A program made the translations under genes and the position numbers. Under the pieces are notes generated by a model. It was not told where the DNA came from. It made no database searches and saw nothing but the letters and a program-made list of their open reading frames with translations. Below, one piece after another: positions 16,035 to 25,493 of a stretch of 64,000 bases of DNA; position 1 is the stretch's first letter, and each line of letters begins with the position of its first letter. Source of the stretch: Bradyrhizobium sp. CCGB01 (GTDB taxonomy: Bacteria; Pseudomonadota; Alphaproteobacteria; Rhizobiales; Xanthobacteraceae); NCBI RefSeq assembly GCF_024199795.1, contig NZ_JANADK010000001.1, forward strand, positions 6,758,001 to 6,822,000. Direction: 5' to 3'.

Positions 16035-17042
16035 GTGAATTCCCCGACCGCATCCGCCGCAGGCCTGCGCGATCTTCTCTCCCGCGAGATCAAGACGGGC
16101 GAACTGCTGCGGGCGCTGATCGTCGTCGGCCCGATGGTCGTCGCCTATTTCATCTCGCGCGAGACGGCGCTGTTGAATCTCGGGTTGGTCGCAGTCTCAT
16201 TGCTCATTCCAGCCCTCAGGCTGCACCTGCCGCCAAAAGTCGTCGCGTGGCATTACCTCGTCATCATCGTTACCTTCGCTACGCTGTTCCTCGCGAGCCC
16301 GATCAAGCCGGCCTTCGTGGCGCTGACGGCGCTCGCCGGCTTCCTTGCTGTGGCCGGGACGCGCTATGGCGAGCATTTCCGCACGCTTGGCAATTGGGTG
16401 TTCATCCCCGCCGTCTACCTCGCCTGCGAGGTGCGGGAGGGCGTGAGCGCCTCGGAAGCCGTCCGTCACGCCGGCGTGATCATCGCCTCCTCCCCGATCG
16501 CGCTGGCGCTCGTCTGCGCTATCCAATTTTACGACCAGCGGCGAAGTGACAATGCGGCGACTTCGTTCGGACCGCCCGCGGCCGAGTGGTTTCTGCCCGC
16601 GGTAGCAACCGCCATGGCGGTCTTTGCGGCAGCGGCGCTGGTCGAGATCCTCGACCTTGCGCAGGGGCAATGGGTGATGTGGTCGGCCGCGAGCGTCGTG
16701 GTCGGCGATCTCTCCGCGTCCACCGGCAAGTTGAGACAGCGGGCGATCGGCGCCTTCGTCGGCGTGCCGCTCGGCTTCCTCGCGGGCCTTACCCTGCCGC
16801 AAAGCCGCGTCGGCTATGCCATCGCGGTGCTGGCGGCTACCCTCACCCTGATCTCGTTCTCACGCTATGTCGTCGGCTTCGGCCTGCGCTGCTTCTTCAT
16901 CGCGCTGGCTGCGTCCTTTGCCGGCGGCGCAAGCGGCATCGCGGAGGAGCGCATCGTCAACGTGCTGATCGGCGGTACTTTTGGCCTCATCGCCGTCGCC
17001 CTGACCGAGATCGTCTGGCTTCGGGTCATGCGCAAGCCGTGA
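16035..17042 (+). CDS. FUSC-family inner-membrane protein
   Basis: This 335-residue membrane protein has about nine to ten hydrophobic helices in two halves, with a charged loop near QFYDQRRSDNAATS. The second half has WVMWSAASVVVGDLSASTGKLRQRAIGAFVGVPLGF, the typical FUSC pattern (fusaric acid resistance and aromatic acid export proteins). The start is probably the GTG at 16035, because codons upstream lie in a repeat. It is a single gene with no periplasmic adaptor subunit nearby. Substrate unknown. Confidence 0.72.
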   Translation: MNSPTASAAGLRDLLSREIKTGELLRALIVVGPMVVAYFISRETALLNLGLVAVSLLIPALRLHLPPKVVAWHYLVIIVTFATLFLASPIKPAFVALTALAGFLAVAGTRYGEHFRTLGNWVFIPAVYLACEVREGVSASEAVRHAGVIIASSPIALALVCAIQFYDQRRSDNAATSFGPPAAEWFLPAVATAMAVFAAAALVEILDLAQGQWVMWSAASVVVGDLSASTGKLRQRAIGAFVGVPLGFLAGLTLPQSRVGYAIAVLAATLTLISFSRYVVGFGLRCFFIALAASFAGGASGIAEERIVNVLIGGTFGLIAVALTEIVWLRVMRKP

Positions 17043-17162
17043 TCGTCCGGGTAACGGAAAATGAAGGCCGCGCCGCCTGATCAATGCGCCAATCTGTCTC
17101 GCCTCCCGACCATGGCAGCGCCAGCCCGATGCAGTAGGTTCGGCCAAAATCAGGAGGGAATC

Positions 17163-18152
17163 ATGTCCGCCAAATTCGATCGCCGCCACTTCATCGCCGC
17201 CGGTACCACTGCACTCGCGATGCCCTTCGTCGCGCGCGGCGCCTCGGCGCAAAGCACCTGGCCCTCGCGGCAAATCCGCATGATCTGCAGCTATCCCGCC
17301 GGCGGACAGACCGACCTGCTCGCGCGCGCCTATGGCGAATTCATCTCCAAGCAGGTCGGCAAGACCGTCGTCGTCGAGAACAAGCCCGGTGCCTCCGGCG
17401 CGATCGGCACCGCGGAAGTGGCCCGCGCGGAGCCCGACGGCCACACCATCCTGTGCTCGATCTCGACCACCTACATCATGAACCGGGTGGTCATGAAGAA
17501 TCCCGGCTACGACATGGACAAGGATCTGACGCTCGTGAGCGTCATTCCGGGCGCCGGCCTTCTGCTGGTCGCGAACCCCAAGACCGGCGTCAAGACGCTG
17601 GAGGATTTCGTCGCCTTCGCGCGCAAGAGCGGCAAGGTCAACTTCGGCACCTACAGCGCGGGCTCGGCCCCGCACATGACGATCAACGAGCTCAACAAGC
17701 AGTATGGCCTTTCCATCGAGCCGGTTCACTACCGCGGCGAAGCACCGATGTGGACGGGGATGCTGGAAGGCACGCTCGATGCCGCGATGGGCAGCTACAC
17801 GGCGGCGCAATCGGTCCTGCAAAGCGACCGGGGCACGGACTTCGCCGTGCATTCGAAGAAGGTGGACGCGATCCCGGCCATCAAGACGCTCCCCGAGCAG
17901 GGCGCGACGTCAAAATTCTTCACCGTGAGCGGCTTCTCCGGCTGGGCGGTGCCGAAGGCGACGCCGCAGCCGGTCGTCGACCGGCTGGCCGAGCTATGCG
18001 TTGCCGCCAACAGCGATCCGAAGGTGAAGGAGGTGCTCGCGACCTTCGTGCTCGAGCCGGCGATCGGCTTCAAGGAGACCAACGCACTGTATCAGCGCGA
18101 GCTCCCGATCTGGATCGAGAGCGCAAAGTCGCTCGGTCTCGAGCCGGCCTGA
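17163..18152 (+). CDS. Bug-family (TctC-like) tripartite tricarboxylate transporter binding protein
   Basis: This 329-residue periplasmic binding protein has an export signal with a twin-arginine-like start (DRRHFIAAGTTALAM). The Bug hallmarks are present: the YPAGGQTDLLAR loop, VVVENKPGASGAIGTAEVARAEPDGHT and NFGTYSAGSAPHM. AGGAGGGA precedes the ATG. No TctA or TctB membrane genes are adjacent, as is common for the many orphan Bug proteins. The ligand, usually a carboxylate, cannot be told. Confidence 0.85.
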   Translation: MSAKFDRRHFIAAGTTALAMPFVARGASAQSTWPSRQIRMICSYPAGGQTDLLARAYGEFISKQVGKTVVVENKPGASGAIGTAEVARAEPDGHTILCSISTTYIMNRVVMKNPGYDMDKDLTLVSVIPGAGLLLVANPKTGVKTLEDFVAFARKSGKVNFGTYSAGSAPHMTINELNKQYGLSIEPVHYRGEAPMWTGMLEGTLDAAMGSYTAAQSVLQSDRGTDFAVHSKKVDAIPAIKTLPEQGATSKFFTVSGFSGWAVPKATPQPVVDRLAELCVAANSDPKVKEVLATFVLEPAIGFKETNALYQRELPIWIESAKSLGLEPA

Positions 18153-18288
18153 ACGTGACGCGGCACACGGGCTGTCCCATCGCAGCCCGGCGTCCTACCA
18201 AAGCCTAGTGTCGGAAACGCATTTTCCGGCTATGATTGTGCGCCGCTTCCGGAAGCCCTCTCCGGGGCGAACGAGAAGGGCCGCTCGC

Positions 18289-18714
18289 ATGACACCGGAT
18301 GGCGTCGCCGTAGCCGTCATGATCATCCTGCTCTTTCCGATGGGCTATTTCACGTTGGCCTCGCCGGCCTTCCTGCTGGTGAAGCTCGATATTCAGCCCG
18401 TCGCCCAGCTATTGCGCGGGATGTTCAACGCCCATTTTCTGGTGATGCGCATTGCCGGCGTGATCGGGACGCTGGCTTTCCTCCTCGACGGCCGCCTGGT
18501 CGCCGCAACGGGCGTCGGCCTGCTCACAGCCCTGGCCATCTGGGGACGCCGCTGGTTCATGCAACGGATGGACGACCAGCTCAGCGCGAGAGACGCCGGC
18601 GATGCTGAAGCCCCGCGTCGACTGCGGTGGCTGCATTGGAGCGGAATGCTGGGCAACGCGGTGCTGCTCGTCGCTCTCGTGACCAGCATTCCCTACGTCG
18701 CCATATCGGCCTGA
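18289..18714 (+). CDS. Small inner-membrane protein of unknown function
   Basis: This roughly 141-residue protein has four likely membrane segments (VAVAVMIILLFPMGYFTLA, VMRIAGVIGTLAFLL, LVAATGVGLLTALAIW and LLVALVTSIPYVAI) and a basic cytoplasmic loop RRWFMQRMDDQLSARDAGD. An upstream GTG at 18208 would add 27 basic residues; the ATG at 18289 has AAGGG before it and gives a normal membrane N-terminus. No family was recognised. Confidence 0.55.
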   Translation: MTPDGVAVAVMIILLFPMGYFTLASPAFLLVKLDIQPVAQLLRGMFNAHFLVMRIAGVIGTLAFLLDGRLVAATGVGLLTALAIWGRRWFMQRMDDQLSARDAGDAEAPRRLRWLHWSGMLGNAVLLVALVTSIPYVAISA

Positions 18715-18762
18715 GAGGTATCGCCGCGCGGCGGCCTGCGTCGGCTGCGGCGCGGCGTTCGC

Positions 18763-19863
18763 CTAATGCTCGCCCGAGGCCGTAGTGCCCTGCTGGGCCT
18801 TGTGGATCGAGGACGGCACCACGCCAAAATATTTCCGGAACACGCGGCTGAAATGCGATGAGCTGGAGAAGCCCCAGGAGAAGGCGACGTCGGTGATGGT
18901 CTTGCCGCCGTGCGCCTCGAGCTCCTGGCGGCAGTTCTGCAAGCGCGCCTGCCAGATGTAATCGCTCACCGTGGTGCCGCGCTCGGAGAACAGCATGTGC
19001 AGATAGCGCTTGGAGCAGCCTAGCTCGGCGGAGATCTGGTCGATGCACAGATCCGGATCGCGCAGGTGCTCGCGGATGAAGAATTGCGCGCGCACATACA
19101 TCGCCTCGGGCCCCACGCGATCGAACATCGTGTCCGCTTCGCGCAACGGCAGCAGCAGGAGGTCGATCAGCGAATCGGCAACACCGACCGCGCTGTTCGC
19201 CGACAGCTTGGCCGCCTCGTCGAAGGTGGCATGGACGAAATCGTGGGCGATCCTCCCCGTCCCGGTCTTTGCCGACAATTTGCAGGCCGGCATCCGCTGC
19301 GACGGGAATCCGCGGTCGCGCAGCAAAGCCTTCGGCACGATCACCACGTCGTGGCGGGTGAAGGCGGGGCTGATGATCGAATGCGGACAGGAGACGTCAT
19401 AGGCGATGATGTCGCCCGGGTTCAGCTCGATGTGGCGGCCTTCCTGCTCGAAATAGGACACGCCGTAGGTCTGGAAGTGAATCTTGATGTACGGGTGTTC
19501 ATTGGCCTTGGCGCGCGCCAGCGTGTGCGCGATGCGATGCTGGCTGACCTCGATCTGGCAGAGCTTCAGGCGCGAGACGCTGGTGTAGTCGATGCGGCCT
19601 TCGAGCGAGGATGCCTCGAGCGGATCGACGTCGAAATGCCCGCACAGGCTCGTCAGCCCGTCGATCCAGCTCTGGATCTGACGCTTCGGCGTCAGTCCGG
19701 TCGTCGAGAGCGTGTGAATTGTGTCGGACATTAATCCAGCCACTGTGGTTGCATCCGGAGATTCGACGCGAATCGCGACCAGCGCTGCCGGAGCCCTCAG
19801 CCATGATTGCGTGACGTTTACCTCGAAATTGAGCGGTCTTTGCAACGAGCGCGATCGTTCCAT
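18763..19863 (-). CDS. AraC-family transcriptional regulator divergent from xoxF
   Basis: This protein of up to 366 residues has an N-terminal ligand-sensing domain of the AraC-binding-like type (IKIHFQTYGVSYFEQEGRHIELNPGDIIAYD) and a C-terminal double helix-turn-helix (DLCIDQISAELGCSKRYLHMLF and TITDVAFSWGFSSSSHFSRVFRKYFGVVPS). AAGGGTGG lies before the ATG at 19863; a later ATG at 19731 is possible. It faces xoxF across a 384-bp region, so control of the xoxF-xoxG-flhA-gfa unit is likely by position. The inducer is unknown. Confidence 0.83.
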   Translation of the reverse strand: MERSRSLQRPLNFEVNVTQSWLRAPAALVAIRVESPDATTVAGLMSDTIHTLSTTGLTPKRQIQSWIDGLTSLCGHFDVDPLEASSLEGRIDYTSVSRLKLCQIEVSQHRIAHTLARAKANEHPYIKIHFQTYGVSYFEQEGRHIELNPGDIIAYDVSCPHSIISPAFTRHDVVIVPKALLRDRGFPSQRMPACKLSAKTGTGRIAHDFVHATFDEAAKLSANSAVGVADSLIDLLLLPLREADTMFDRVGPEAMYVRAQFFIREHLRDPDLCIDQISAELGCSKRYLHMLFSERGTTVSDYIWQARLQNCRQELEAHGGKTITDVAFSWGFSSSSHFSRVFRKYFGVVPSSIHKAQQGTTASGEH

Positions 19864-20247
19864 TGCCACCCTTGACAGTTAATCCTCCGCCTTAGTTGCA
19901 GCGCCGTCAAGGGGAACCTGAGCCTCGAAGCCGGTCGCGAAGCCCCGCGGAAGCCGCTGAATTCGCTACTGCAAAATCAAAATCTTCGCATCCGTGCGCT
20001 GTCGAGCAAAGCGGCTTCTCTCTTGGGCAAGTTTCCCGATGACGAAGTCGTTAGGGATTGCGACAGGAACAAGAAGAACGGGCCGCTCCTGCACGTGGAC
20101 CCGTAGCTCTCATCCGGAGGAGGAAACAGCACAGCATCGTTTCTGGTCCCAATCGTGACCGCCCTGCACGAGCAGACGCCGGACGAGAAGCCCGGTGATT
20201 TAGCAATGCTTCGGAAACAATAAAACGAGACCAACGGAGGAATGACT
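19864..20247. promoter_or_regulatory. Divergent control region between the AraC gene and xoxF
   Basis: These 384 bp hold no supported gene. A TTGACA hexamer is at 19872-19877 but has no good -10 box 17 bp on. GGAGGAGGAAAC at about 20116 resembles a ribosome site without a start codon after it. The xoxF ribosome site GGAGG is at 20236-20240. No clear AraC-type direct repeat could be read by eye. Confidence 0.45.
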
Positions 20248-22056
20248 ATGCGCAAGGTGCTAATGGCGACCTATCTTGGCTCCGCGGCGATGCTCGCCGT
20301 CGGCAGCGCGTCAGCCAATGACGAGCTGATCAAGATGTCGCAGAACCCCAAAGACTGGGTGATGCCGGCGGGCGACTACGCCAATACCCGCTATTCCAAG
20401 CTGAATCAGATCAACGCACAAAACGTAGGCAAGCTCCAGGTCGCCTGGACCTTCTCCACCGGCGTGCTGCGCGGCCACGAAGGCGGCCCGCTGATCATCG
20501 GCAACATGATGTACGTCCACACGCCGTTCCCGAACAAGGTCTACGCTATTGACCTTTCAAACGAGAACAAGATCGTCTGGAAGTACGAGCCGAAGCAGGA
20601 TCCGAACGTCATCCCGGTGATGTGCTGCGATACGGTTAACCGCGGCCTGTCCTACGGCGACGGCAAGATCATCCTGCATCAGGCCGACACCAACCTCGTC
20701 GCGCTCGACGCCAAGACCGGCAAGGTCGAGTGGTCGTCGACGAACGGCAACCCTGCCAAGGGCGAGACCGGTACGTCGGCCGCGCTGGTCGTCAAGGACA
20801 AGGTCCTGGTCGGCATCTCCGGCGGCGAGTTCGGCGTGCAGTGTCACGTCACCGCTTACGACCTCAAGAGCGGCAAGCAGGTCTGGCGCGCCTTCTCGGA
20901 AGGTCCGGATGACCAGATCAAGGTCGATCCGGCCAAGACGACGTCGCTCGGCAAGCCGGTCGGAGCCGACTCCTCGCTGAAGACCTGGCAAGGCGATCAG
21001 TGGAAGATCGGCGGCGGCTGCACCTGGGGCTGGATGTCCTACGATCCCGCTCTGAACCTCGTGTATTACGGGTCGGGCAACCCCTCGACCTGGAATCCGA
21101 AGCAGCGTCCGGGCGACAACAAGTGGTCGATGACCATTTTCGCGCGCGACGCGGACACCGGCATGGCCAAGTGGGTCTATCAGATGACGCCCCACGACGA
21201 GTGGGACTATGACGGCGTCAACGAGATGATCCTCTCGGATCAGCAGATCAACGGCCAGCCGCGCAAGTTGCTGACCCATTTCGACCGTAACGGCCTCGCC
21301 TACACGATGGACCGTGAGAACGGCGAACTGCTGGTCGCCGAAAAGTACGATCCGAAGGTGAACTGGACCTCCGGCGTCGACATGGACAAGAACTCGGCGA
21401 CCTATGGCCGTCCGAAGGTGCTCGACGCAGCGTCGACCGACAAGGCCGGCGAAGACCACAACGTGAAGGGCATCTGCCCGGCCGCGCTCGGTACCAAGGA
21501 CGAGCAGCCGGCAGCCTACTCGCCGGACACGCAGCTGTTCTACGTTCCGACCAACCACGTCTGCATGGACTACGAGCCGTTCAAGGTGAGCTACACCGCG
21601 GGCCAGCCCTATGTGGGTGCGACGCTCTCGATGTATCCGCCGCAGGGTGAAACCCACATGGGTAACTTCATCGCCTGGGACGGCAAGACCGGCAAGATCG
21701 TCTGGTCGAACAAGGAGCAGTTCTCGGTCTGGTCGGGTGCGCTCGCAACCGCCGGCGGCGTGGTGTTCTACGGCACGCTCGAAGGCTACCTGAAGGCGGT
21801 CGATGCCAAGTCCGGCAAGGAGCTCTACAAGTTCAAGACTCCCTCCGGCATCATCGGCAACGTCACGACCTATGAGAACGGCGGCAAGCAGTATGTCGCA
21901 GTGCTCTCCGGCGTGGGCGGCTGGGCCGGCATCGGTCTGGCAGCAGGTCTGACCGATCCGACCGCCGGTCTCGGCGCAGTCGGTGGCTACGCGGCTCTCA
22001 GCAACTACACGGCACTCGGCGGTACGCTGACCGTGTTCTCGCTGCCGGCGAACTAG
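20248..22056 (+). CDS. xoxF: Lanthanide-dependent methanol dehydrogenase XoxF
   Basis: This 602-residue periplasmic quinoprotein oxidises methanol to formaldehyde, or further, with PQQ and a lanthanide ion. A signal peptide ends near SASAND. Landmarks are the [21 protein letters not shown] start, the cysteine pair in [10 protein letters not shown], and catalytic Asp320 with Asp322 in [11 protein letters not shown]; the second Asp separates XoxF from calcium-type MxaF, which has Ala there. Length and motifs match XoxF. Of two close ATGs, 20248 is chosen because GGAGG lies 7 bp upstream; 20242 directly abuts it. It leads an operon with xoxG and formaldehyde-oxidation genes. Confidence 0.95.
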   Translation: MRKVLMATYLGSAAMLAVGSASANDELIKMSQNPKDWVMPAGDYANTRYSKLNQINAQNVGKLQVAWTFSTGVLRGHEGGPLIIGNMMYVHTPFPNKVYAIDLSNENKIVWKYEPKQDPNVIPVMCCDTVNRGLSYGDGKIILHQADTNLVALDAKTGKVEWSSTNGNPAKGETGTSAALVVKDKVLVGISGGEFGVQCHVTAYDLKSGKQVWRAFSEGPDDQIKVDPAKTTSLGKPVGADSSLKTWQGDQWKIGGGCTWGWMSYDPALNLVYYGSGNPSTWNPKQRPGDNKWSMTIFARDADTGMAKWVYQMTPHDEWDYDGVNEMILSDQQINGQPRKLLTHFDRNGLAYTMDRENGELLVAEKYDPKVNWTSGVDMDKNSATYGRPKVLDAASTDKAGEDHNVKGICPAALGTKDEQPAAYSPDTQLFYVPTNHVCMDYEPFKVSYTAGQPYVGATLSMYPPQGETHMGNFIAWDGKTGKIVWSNKEQFSVWSGALATAGGVVFYGTLEGYLKAVDAKSGKELYKFKTPSGIIGNVTTYENGGKQYVAVLSGVGGWAGIGLAAGLTDPTAGLGAVGGYAALSNYTALGGTLTVFSLPAN

Positions 22057-22074
22057 CCTCACCTTCGTGTCGCT

Positions 22075-22103
22075 CCGGCGCGTGGATCAACTCCACGCGC
22101 CGG
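22075..22103 (+). promoter_or_regulatory. Strong hairpin between xoxF and xoxG
   Basis: CCGGCGCGTGGA at 22075-22086 and TCCACGCGCCGG at 22092-22103 form a perfect 12-bp stem with a TCAAC loop, 19 bp after the xoxF stop. No T-run follows, so it is more likely an mRNA-stabilising or partial-termination element than a full terminator. It could make xoxF mRNA more abundant than the distal genes. Confidence 0.7.
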
Positions 22104-22137
22104 CTCGTCTCCACCGAACGCCTTCGAGGATATTCTC

Positions 22138-22659
22138 TTGCGTAAAATCTGCTTTGCCATTGCTGCGATGATCTTCGTTGCGTCCGGCGGAATTGCCGTT
22201 GCGGACGGTCCGGGCGACCCGACCGCCGTCAAGAAGGAAGACGACGGAAAATGGCTCGATAAGGAAGGAAACCCGACCTACAAGATTTCGGCCGACGGCA
22301 CCGTGGACTGGTTCACCTATTCCGGATATCGCCGCTATCACTCCGACTGCCACGTCTGCCATGGCCCCGACGGCATGGGATCGACCTACGCACCGGCGTT
22401 GAAGGATTCGGTCAAGACCATGAGCTATGGCGACTTCCTCGGCGTCGTCGCCTCCGGTCGCAAGAACATCTCGACCGCGCAGGAGAACGTCATGCCGGCC
22501 TTCGGCGACAACCCCAACGTCGCCTGCTACATGGACGATCTCTACGTCTATCTGCGCGCCCGCTCCGACGAGGCGTGGGGCCGGCAACGCCCCTCCAAGA
22601 AGGAGGAGAAGAACGAGGTCTACACCAAGGCGGAAGACGCCTGCATGGGCAAGAAATGA
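22138..22659 (+). CDS. xoxG: Cytochrome c XoxG, electron acceptor of XoxF
   Basis: This 173-residue periplasmic cytochrome has a signal peptide (cleavage near AVADG). Haem attachment is CHVCH (Cys71, Cys74, His75), with Met119 in NVMPAFG the likely axial ligand. SGYRRYHSDCHVCHGPDGMGSTYAPAL is the pattern of methanol dehydrogenase cytochromes. The start is TTG at 22138, with GAGGA about 10 bp upstream; the next ATG would cut into the signal peptide. Extra cysteines at 130 and 168 may form a disulfide. Confidence 0.9.
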   Translation: MRKICFAIAAMIFVASGGIAVADGPGDPTAVKKEDDGKWLDKEGNPTYKISADGTVDWFTYSGYRRYHSDCHVCHGPDGMGSTYAPALKDSVKTMSYGDFLGVVASGRKNISTAQENVMPAFGDNPNVACYMDDLYVYLRARSDEAWGRQRPSKKEEKNEVYTKAEDACMGKK

Positions 22660-22719
22660 ACGTTACGAGGGCTGCCGGTACTACCTCTTGGCGTCCTGCG
22701 AGAATTTGAGGAGTTTACG

Positions 22720-23829
22720 ATGAAGACACGTGCCGCCGTCGCTTTCGAAGCGAAGAAACCACTCGAGATCGTCGAAGTCGATCTGGAAGGACCGAAGGCA
22801 GGCGAAGTCCTGGTCGAGATCAAGGCGACGGGCATCTGCCATACTGATGCCTACACGCTCGACGGCTTCGACAGTGAGGGAATTTTCCCGTCAATCCTGG
22901 GCCATGAGGGCGCCGGGATCATCCGCGAAATCGGCCCCGGCGTGAGCTCGGTGAAGCCGGGCGACCACGTCATCCCGCTCTACACGCCGGAGTGCCGGCA
23001 GTGCAAAAGCTGCCTGAGCCAGAAGACCAATCTCTGCACCGCGATCCGCGCGACGCAGGGCAAGGGCGTGATGCCCGACGGCACCAGCCGCTTCTCCTAC
23101 AAGGGCAAGCCGGTCTACCACTACATGGGCTGCTCGACCTTCTCGAACTTCACCGTGCTGCCCGAGATCGCGGTCGCCAAGATCCGCGAGGACGCGCCGT
23201 TCGACAAGAGCTGCTACATCGGCTGCGGCGTCACCACCGGCGTTGGCGCCGTCGTCAACACCGCCAAGGTCACGCCGGGATCCAACGTGGTCGTGTTCGG
23301 CCTCGGCGGCATCGGCCTCAACGTGATCCAGGGCGCCAAGATGGCCGGCGCCGACAAGATCATCGGCGTCGACATCAACGATGCCAAGGAGGATTGGGGC
23401 CGCCGGTTCGGCATGACCGAGTTCGTCAACCCGAAGAAGGTCACCGGCGACATCGTCGCGCATCTGGTCAACCTGACCGACGGTGGTGCCGACTACACCT
23501 TCGATTGCACCGGCAACACCACGGTGATGCGCCAGGCGCTGGAAGCCTGCCATCGCGGCTGGGGCACCTCGATCATCATCGGCGTTGCCGAATCCGGCAA
23601 AGAGATCGCCACCCGCCCGTTCCAGCTCGTCACCGGGCGCAACTGGCGCGGCACGGCCTTCGGCGGCGCACGCGGCCGCACCGACGTGCCCAAGATCGTC
23701 GACTGGTACATGAACGGAAAGATCCAGATCGATCCGATGATCACCCACGTGCTCAAGCTCGAGGAGATCAACAAGGGTTTTGACCTCATGCACGAGGGCA
23801 AATCCATCCGTTCAGTCGTCGTGTTCTAG
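22720..23829 (+). CDS. flhA: S-(hydroxymethyl)glutathione dehydrogenase (class III alcohol dehydrogenase)
   Basis: This 369-residue cytoplasmic zinc enzyme oxidises S-hydroxymethylglutathione to S-formylglutathione with NAD. Catalytic zinc ligands are Cys40 and His62 (GHEGAG); the structural zinc site is Cys92, 95, 98 and 106 ([16 protein letters not shown]). The NAD fold has [17 protein letters not shown]. Length and sequence fit class III exactly. GAGGAG precedes the ATG. In this operon it removes the formaldehyde produced by XoxF, together with Gfa. Confidence 0.95.
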   Translation: MKTRAAVAFEAKKPLEIVEVDLEGPKAGEVLVEIKATGICHTDAYTLDGFDSEGIFPSILGHEGAGIIREIGPGVSSVKPGDHVIPLYTPECRQCKSCLSQKTNLCTAIRATQGKGVMPDGTSRFSYKGKPVYHYMGCSTFSNFTVLPEIAVAKIREDAPFDKSCYIGCGVTTGVGAVVNTAKVTPGSNVVVFGLGGIGLNVIQGAKMAGADKIIGVDINDAKEDWGRRFGMTEFVNPKKVTGDIVAHLVNLTDGGADYTFDCTGNTTVMRQALEACHRGWGTSIIIGVAESGKEIATRPFQLVTGRNWRGTAFGGARGRTDVPKIVDWYMNGKIQIDPMITHVLKLEEINKGFDLMHEGKSIRSVVVF

Positions 23830-23862
23830 CTCGAAAGCGTCACACCCAAGGAGGATCGAACC

Positions 23863-24426
23863 ATGACTGTTGCACTCCATCCCTCGATCGACAACGGCGT
23901 CAAGCAAGGCAGCGGCAGCTTTGCCGGCGGCACGCTGGCCTGCAAATGCAAGGACCATCAGGTCAAGGTCGGCATCAAGGGCGACGTCGCCCACAATCAC
24001 GCTTGCGGCTGCACCAAGTGCTGGAAGCCGCAGGGCGCGAACTTCTCGGTCGTCGCCGTGGTGCCACGGCAGAACGTGACCGTGCTCGAGAACGGCGACA
24101 AGCTCCAGATCGTCGATCCCTCGGCGGTGATCCAGCGCTACGCCTGCAAGGCCTGCGGCACGCATATGTATGGCCGCATCGAGAACAAGGGCCATCCCTT
24201 CTACGGCCTCGACTTCATCCATCCCGAGCTGTTCCAGGAACAGGGCTCGCAGGCGCCGCAATTCGCCGCCTTCGTCTCCTCCGTGATCGAATCCGGCGTG
24301 AAGCCGGAGCAGATGGCGGGCATCCGTTCGCGGCTGAAGGAAATCGGGCTCGAGCCCTATGACTGCCTGTCGCCGGCGCTGATGGACGCGATCGCGACCC
24401 ACGTGGCGAAAGCCAAGGCCGCCTGA
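23863..24426 (+). CDS. gfa: S-(hydroxymethyl)glutathione synthase Gfa
   Basis: This 187-residue cytoplasmic protein is the zinc enzyme that speeds condensation of formaldehyde with glutathione. Cysteine clusters typical of the family are CKCKDHQ, CGCTKCW and [18 protein letters not shown] precedes the ATG. It lies 33 bp after the dehydrogenase gene and is clearly cotranscribed, forming the glutathione branch of formaldehyde oxidation. No S-formylglutathione hydrolase or formate dehydrogenase gene is in the window. Confidence 0.95.
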   Translation: MTVALHPSIDNGVKQGSGSFAGGTLACKCKDHQVKVGIKGDVAHNHACGCTKCWKPQGANFSVVAVVPRQNVTVLENGDKLQIVDPSAVIQRYACKACGTHMYGRIENKGHPFYGLDFIHPELFQEQGSQAPQFAAFVSSVIESGVKPEQMAGIRSRLKEIGLEPYDCLSPALMDAIATHVAKAKAA

Positions 24427-24451
24427 CCAAGGCAGCCAGACCTTCGCCGTG

Positions 24452-24498
24452 CCCCGTCCGCCCGCTGGCCGCAACCAGCGCCGGCGAGCCGGACGGGG
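24452..24498. repeat. Nested inverted repeat after gfa
   Basis: The outer arms CCCCGTCCG (24452-24460) and CGGACGGGG (24490-24498) enclose a second perfect hairpin, CGCTGG-ccgcaa-CCAGCG (24463-24480). It lies 25 bp after the gfa stop. There is no T-run. It may protect the 3' end of the operon mRNA. Confidence 0.6.
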
Positions 24499-24658
24499 AC
24501 CGGCCCCAACTGATCGCGGCGATGCCGCCGCTTCGCACGACGCAGATGCGAGGACCATGAACTCCTCAGTCCTGGTCTCTGAATGACTGCGCAGTGCCGC
24601 CCACTTCCCCCTCGAAGTCCGCGCCTCTGCGCTTCTCCCTCCCTCGACTGAGGCATCC

Positions 24659-24697
24659 TGCTTCGTCCGTGCAGTCTCTGCCGGACGAAGCATTTTT
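24659..24697 (+). terminator. Rho-independent terminator after the xoxF-gfa operon
   Basis: TGCTTCGTCCG (24659-24669) pairs perfectly with CGGACGAAGCA (24682-24692) and is followed by TTTTT. It is 233 bp past gfa, in the right orientation to end that operon. Confidence 0.8.
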
Positions 24698-25039
24698 CGT
24701 CGTGCACCTTCCGCGAGCACGGGGGCATGATGCCGCGCCCTGCTTTTGACAAACCTTGGTTGCAATCTTTTCCCGTCAAGAACACCCGGCTGTGAACGCC
24801 GGGCCGAGGCGATCTCTGTTACGATCGCGTCGCGACGATGCCGCGAAGTTCAATCAATCAAGAACAAGACCGGGAGGTATCGAGCACATCCGGACATTGC
24901 GATGCGCATTCCAGCCGCCCGCCGGGATTTGCCTGCGCGGGCGAACGGCGGGGATGCGGACGTGACGACGCATGGACCACTGCGCCGGCCGATGGCGGCG
25001 CGTTCAAAATCACAAGCTTATGAAGAGCGAGGGACGATC
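24698..25039. other. Intergenic region upstream of the molybdenum hydroxylase genes
   Basis: These 342 bp contain no gene I can support. An open frame continuous with the iron-sulfur subunit runs through it, but its residues are not like any exported or ferredoxin sequence. The region must hold the promoter of the 25,040 operon, whose ribosome site is GAGGGACG at about 25,029. Confidence 0.5.
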
Positions 25040-25492
25040 ATGATCAAGGTAAAGATCAACGGCCAGGAACAGAGCTGGGACGGCGACCCGGATCTCCCGC
25101 TACTCTGGTTCCTGCGTGACGAGGCCGGGCTGACCGGCACCAAGTTCGGCTGCGGCCAGGCCCTGTGCGGCGCCTGCACCGTCATCGTCGACAAGGAGGC
25201 CGTGCGCTCCTGCATCACGTCGATCAACGACGTGGCCGGCCGCGAGGTCACGACGATCGAGGGGCTGCATCCGAATGGCGATCACCCGGTGCAGAAGGCC
25301 TGGCGCCAGGTCAACGTCCCCCAATGCGGTTTCTGCCAGGCCGGCCAGATCATGCAGGCCGCCGCGTTGCTGATGGAGAACCCGAAGCCGTCTCATGATC
25401 AGATCCGCGAGGCGATGGCCGGCAACATCTGCCGCTGCGGCTGCTACCAGCGCATCGAGAACGCAGTCCATCTCGCATCGACGGGAGTGTGA
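25040..25492 (+). CDS. (2Fe-2S) subunit of a molybdenum hydroxylase (IorA-like)
   Basis: This 150-residue protein has a plant-type ferredoxin domain, with cysteines in [14 protein letters not shown] and a fourth in RSC, and an all-helical domain with the second cluster CGFCQAGQ and CRCGCY. It carries electrons from the molybdenum cofactor subunit encoded 1 bp downstream. The ATG at 25040 aligns with the usual IKVKINGQ start and has GAGGGA upstream. Two-subunit enzymes of this type act on aldehydes or N-heterocycles. Confidence 0.9.
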   Translation: MIKVKINGQEQSWDGDPDLPLLWFLRDEAGLTGTKFGCGQALCGACTVIVDKEAVRSCITSINDVAGREVTTIEGLHPNGDHPVQKAWRQVNVPQCGFCQAGQIMQAAALLMENPKPSHDQIREAMAGNICRCGCYQRIENAVHLASTGV

Positions 25493-25493
25493 C

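Noticed and set aside
19872..19900. TTGACA as a -35 box for the xoxF region
   Set aside because: No acceptable -10 hexamer 16-18 bp away, and it abuts the AraC gene start.
20557..22062. 501-codon leftward frame antisense to xoxF
   Set aside because: Mirror of xoxF; no motif or start signal.
24746..25039. 98-residue N-terminal extension of the iron-sulfur subunit
   Set aside because: The extension is not conserved-looking, and a good ribosome site precedes the ATG at 25,040 where the ferredoxin domain begins.
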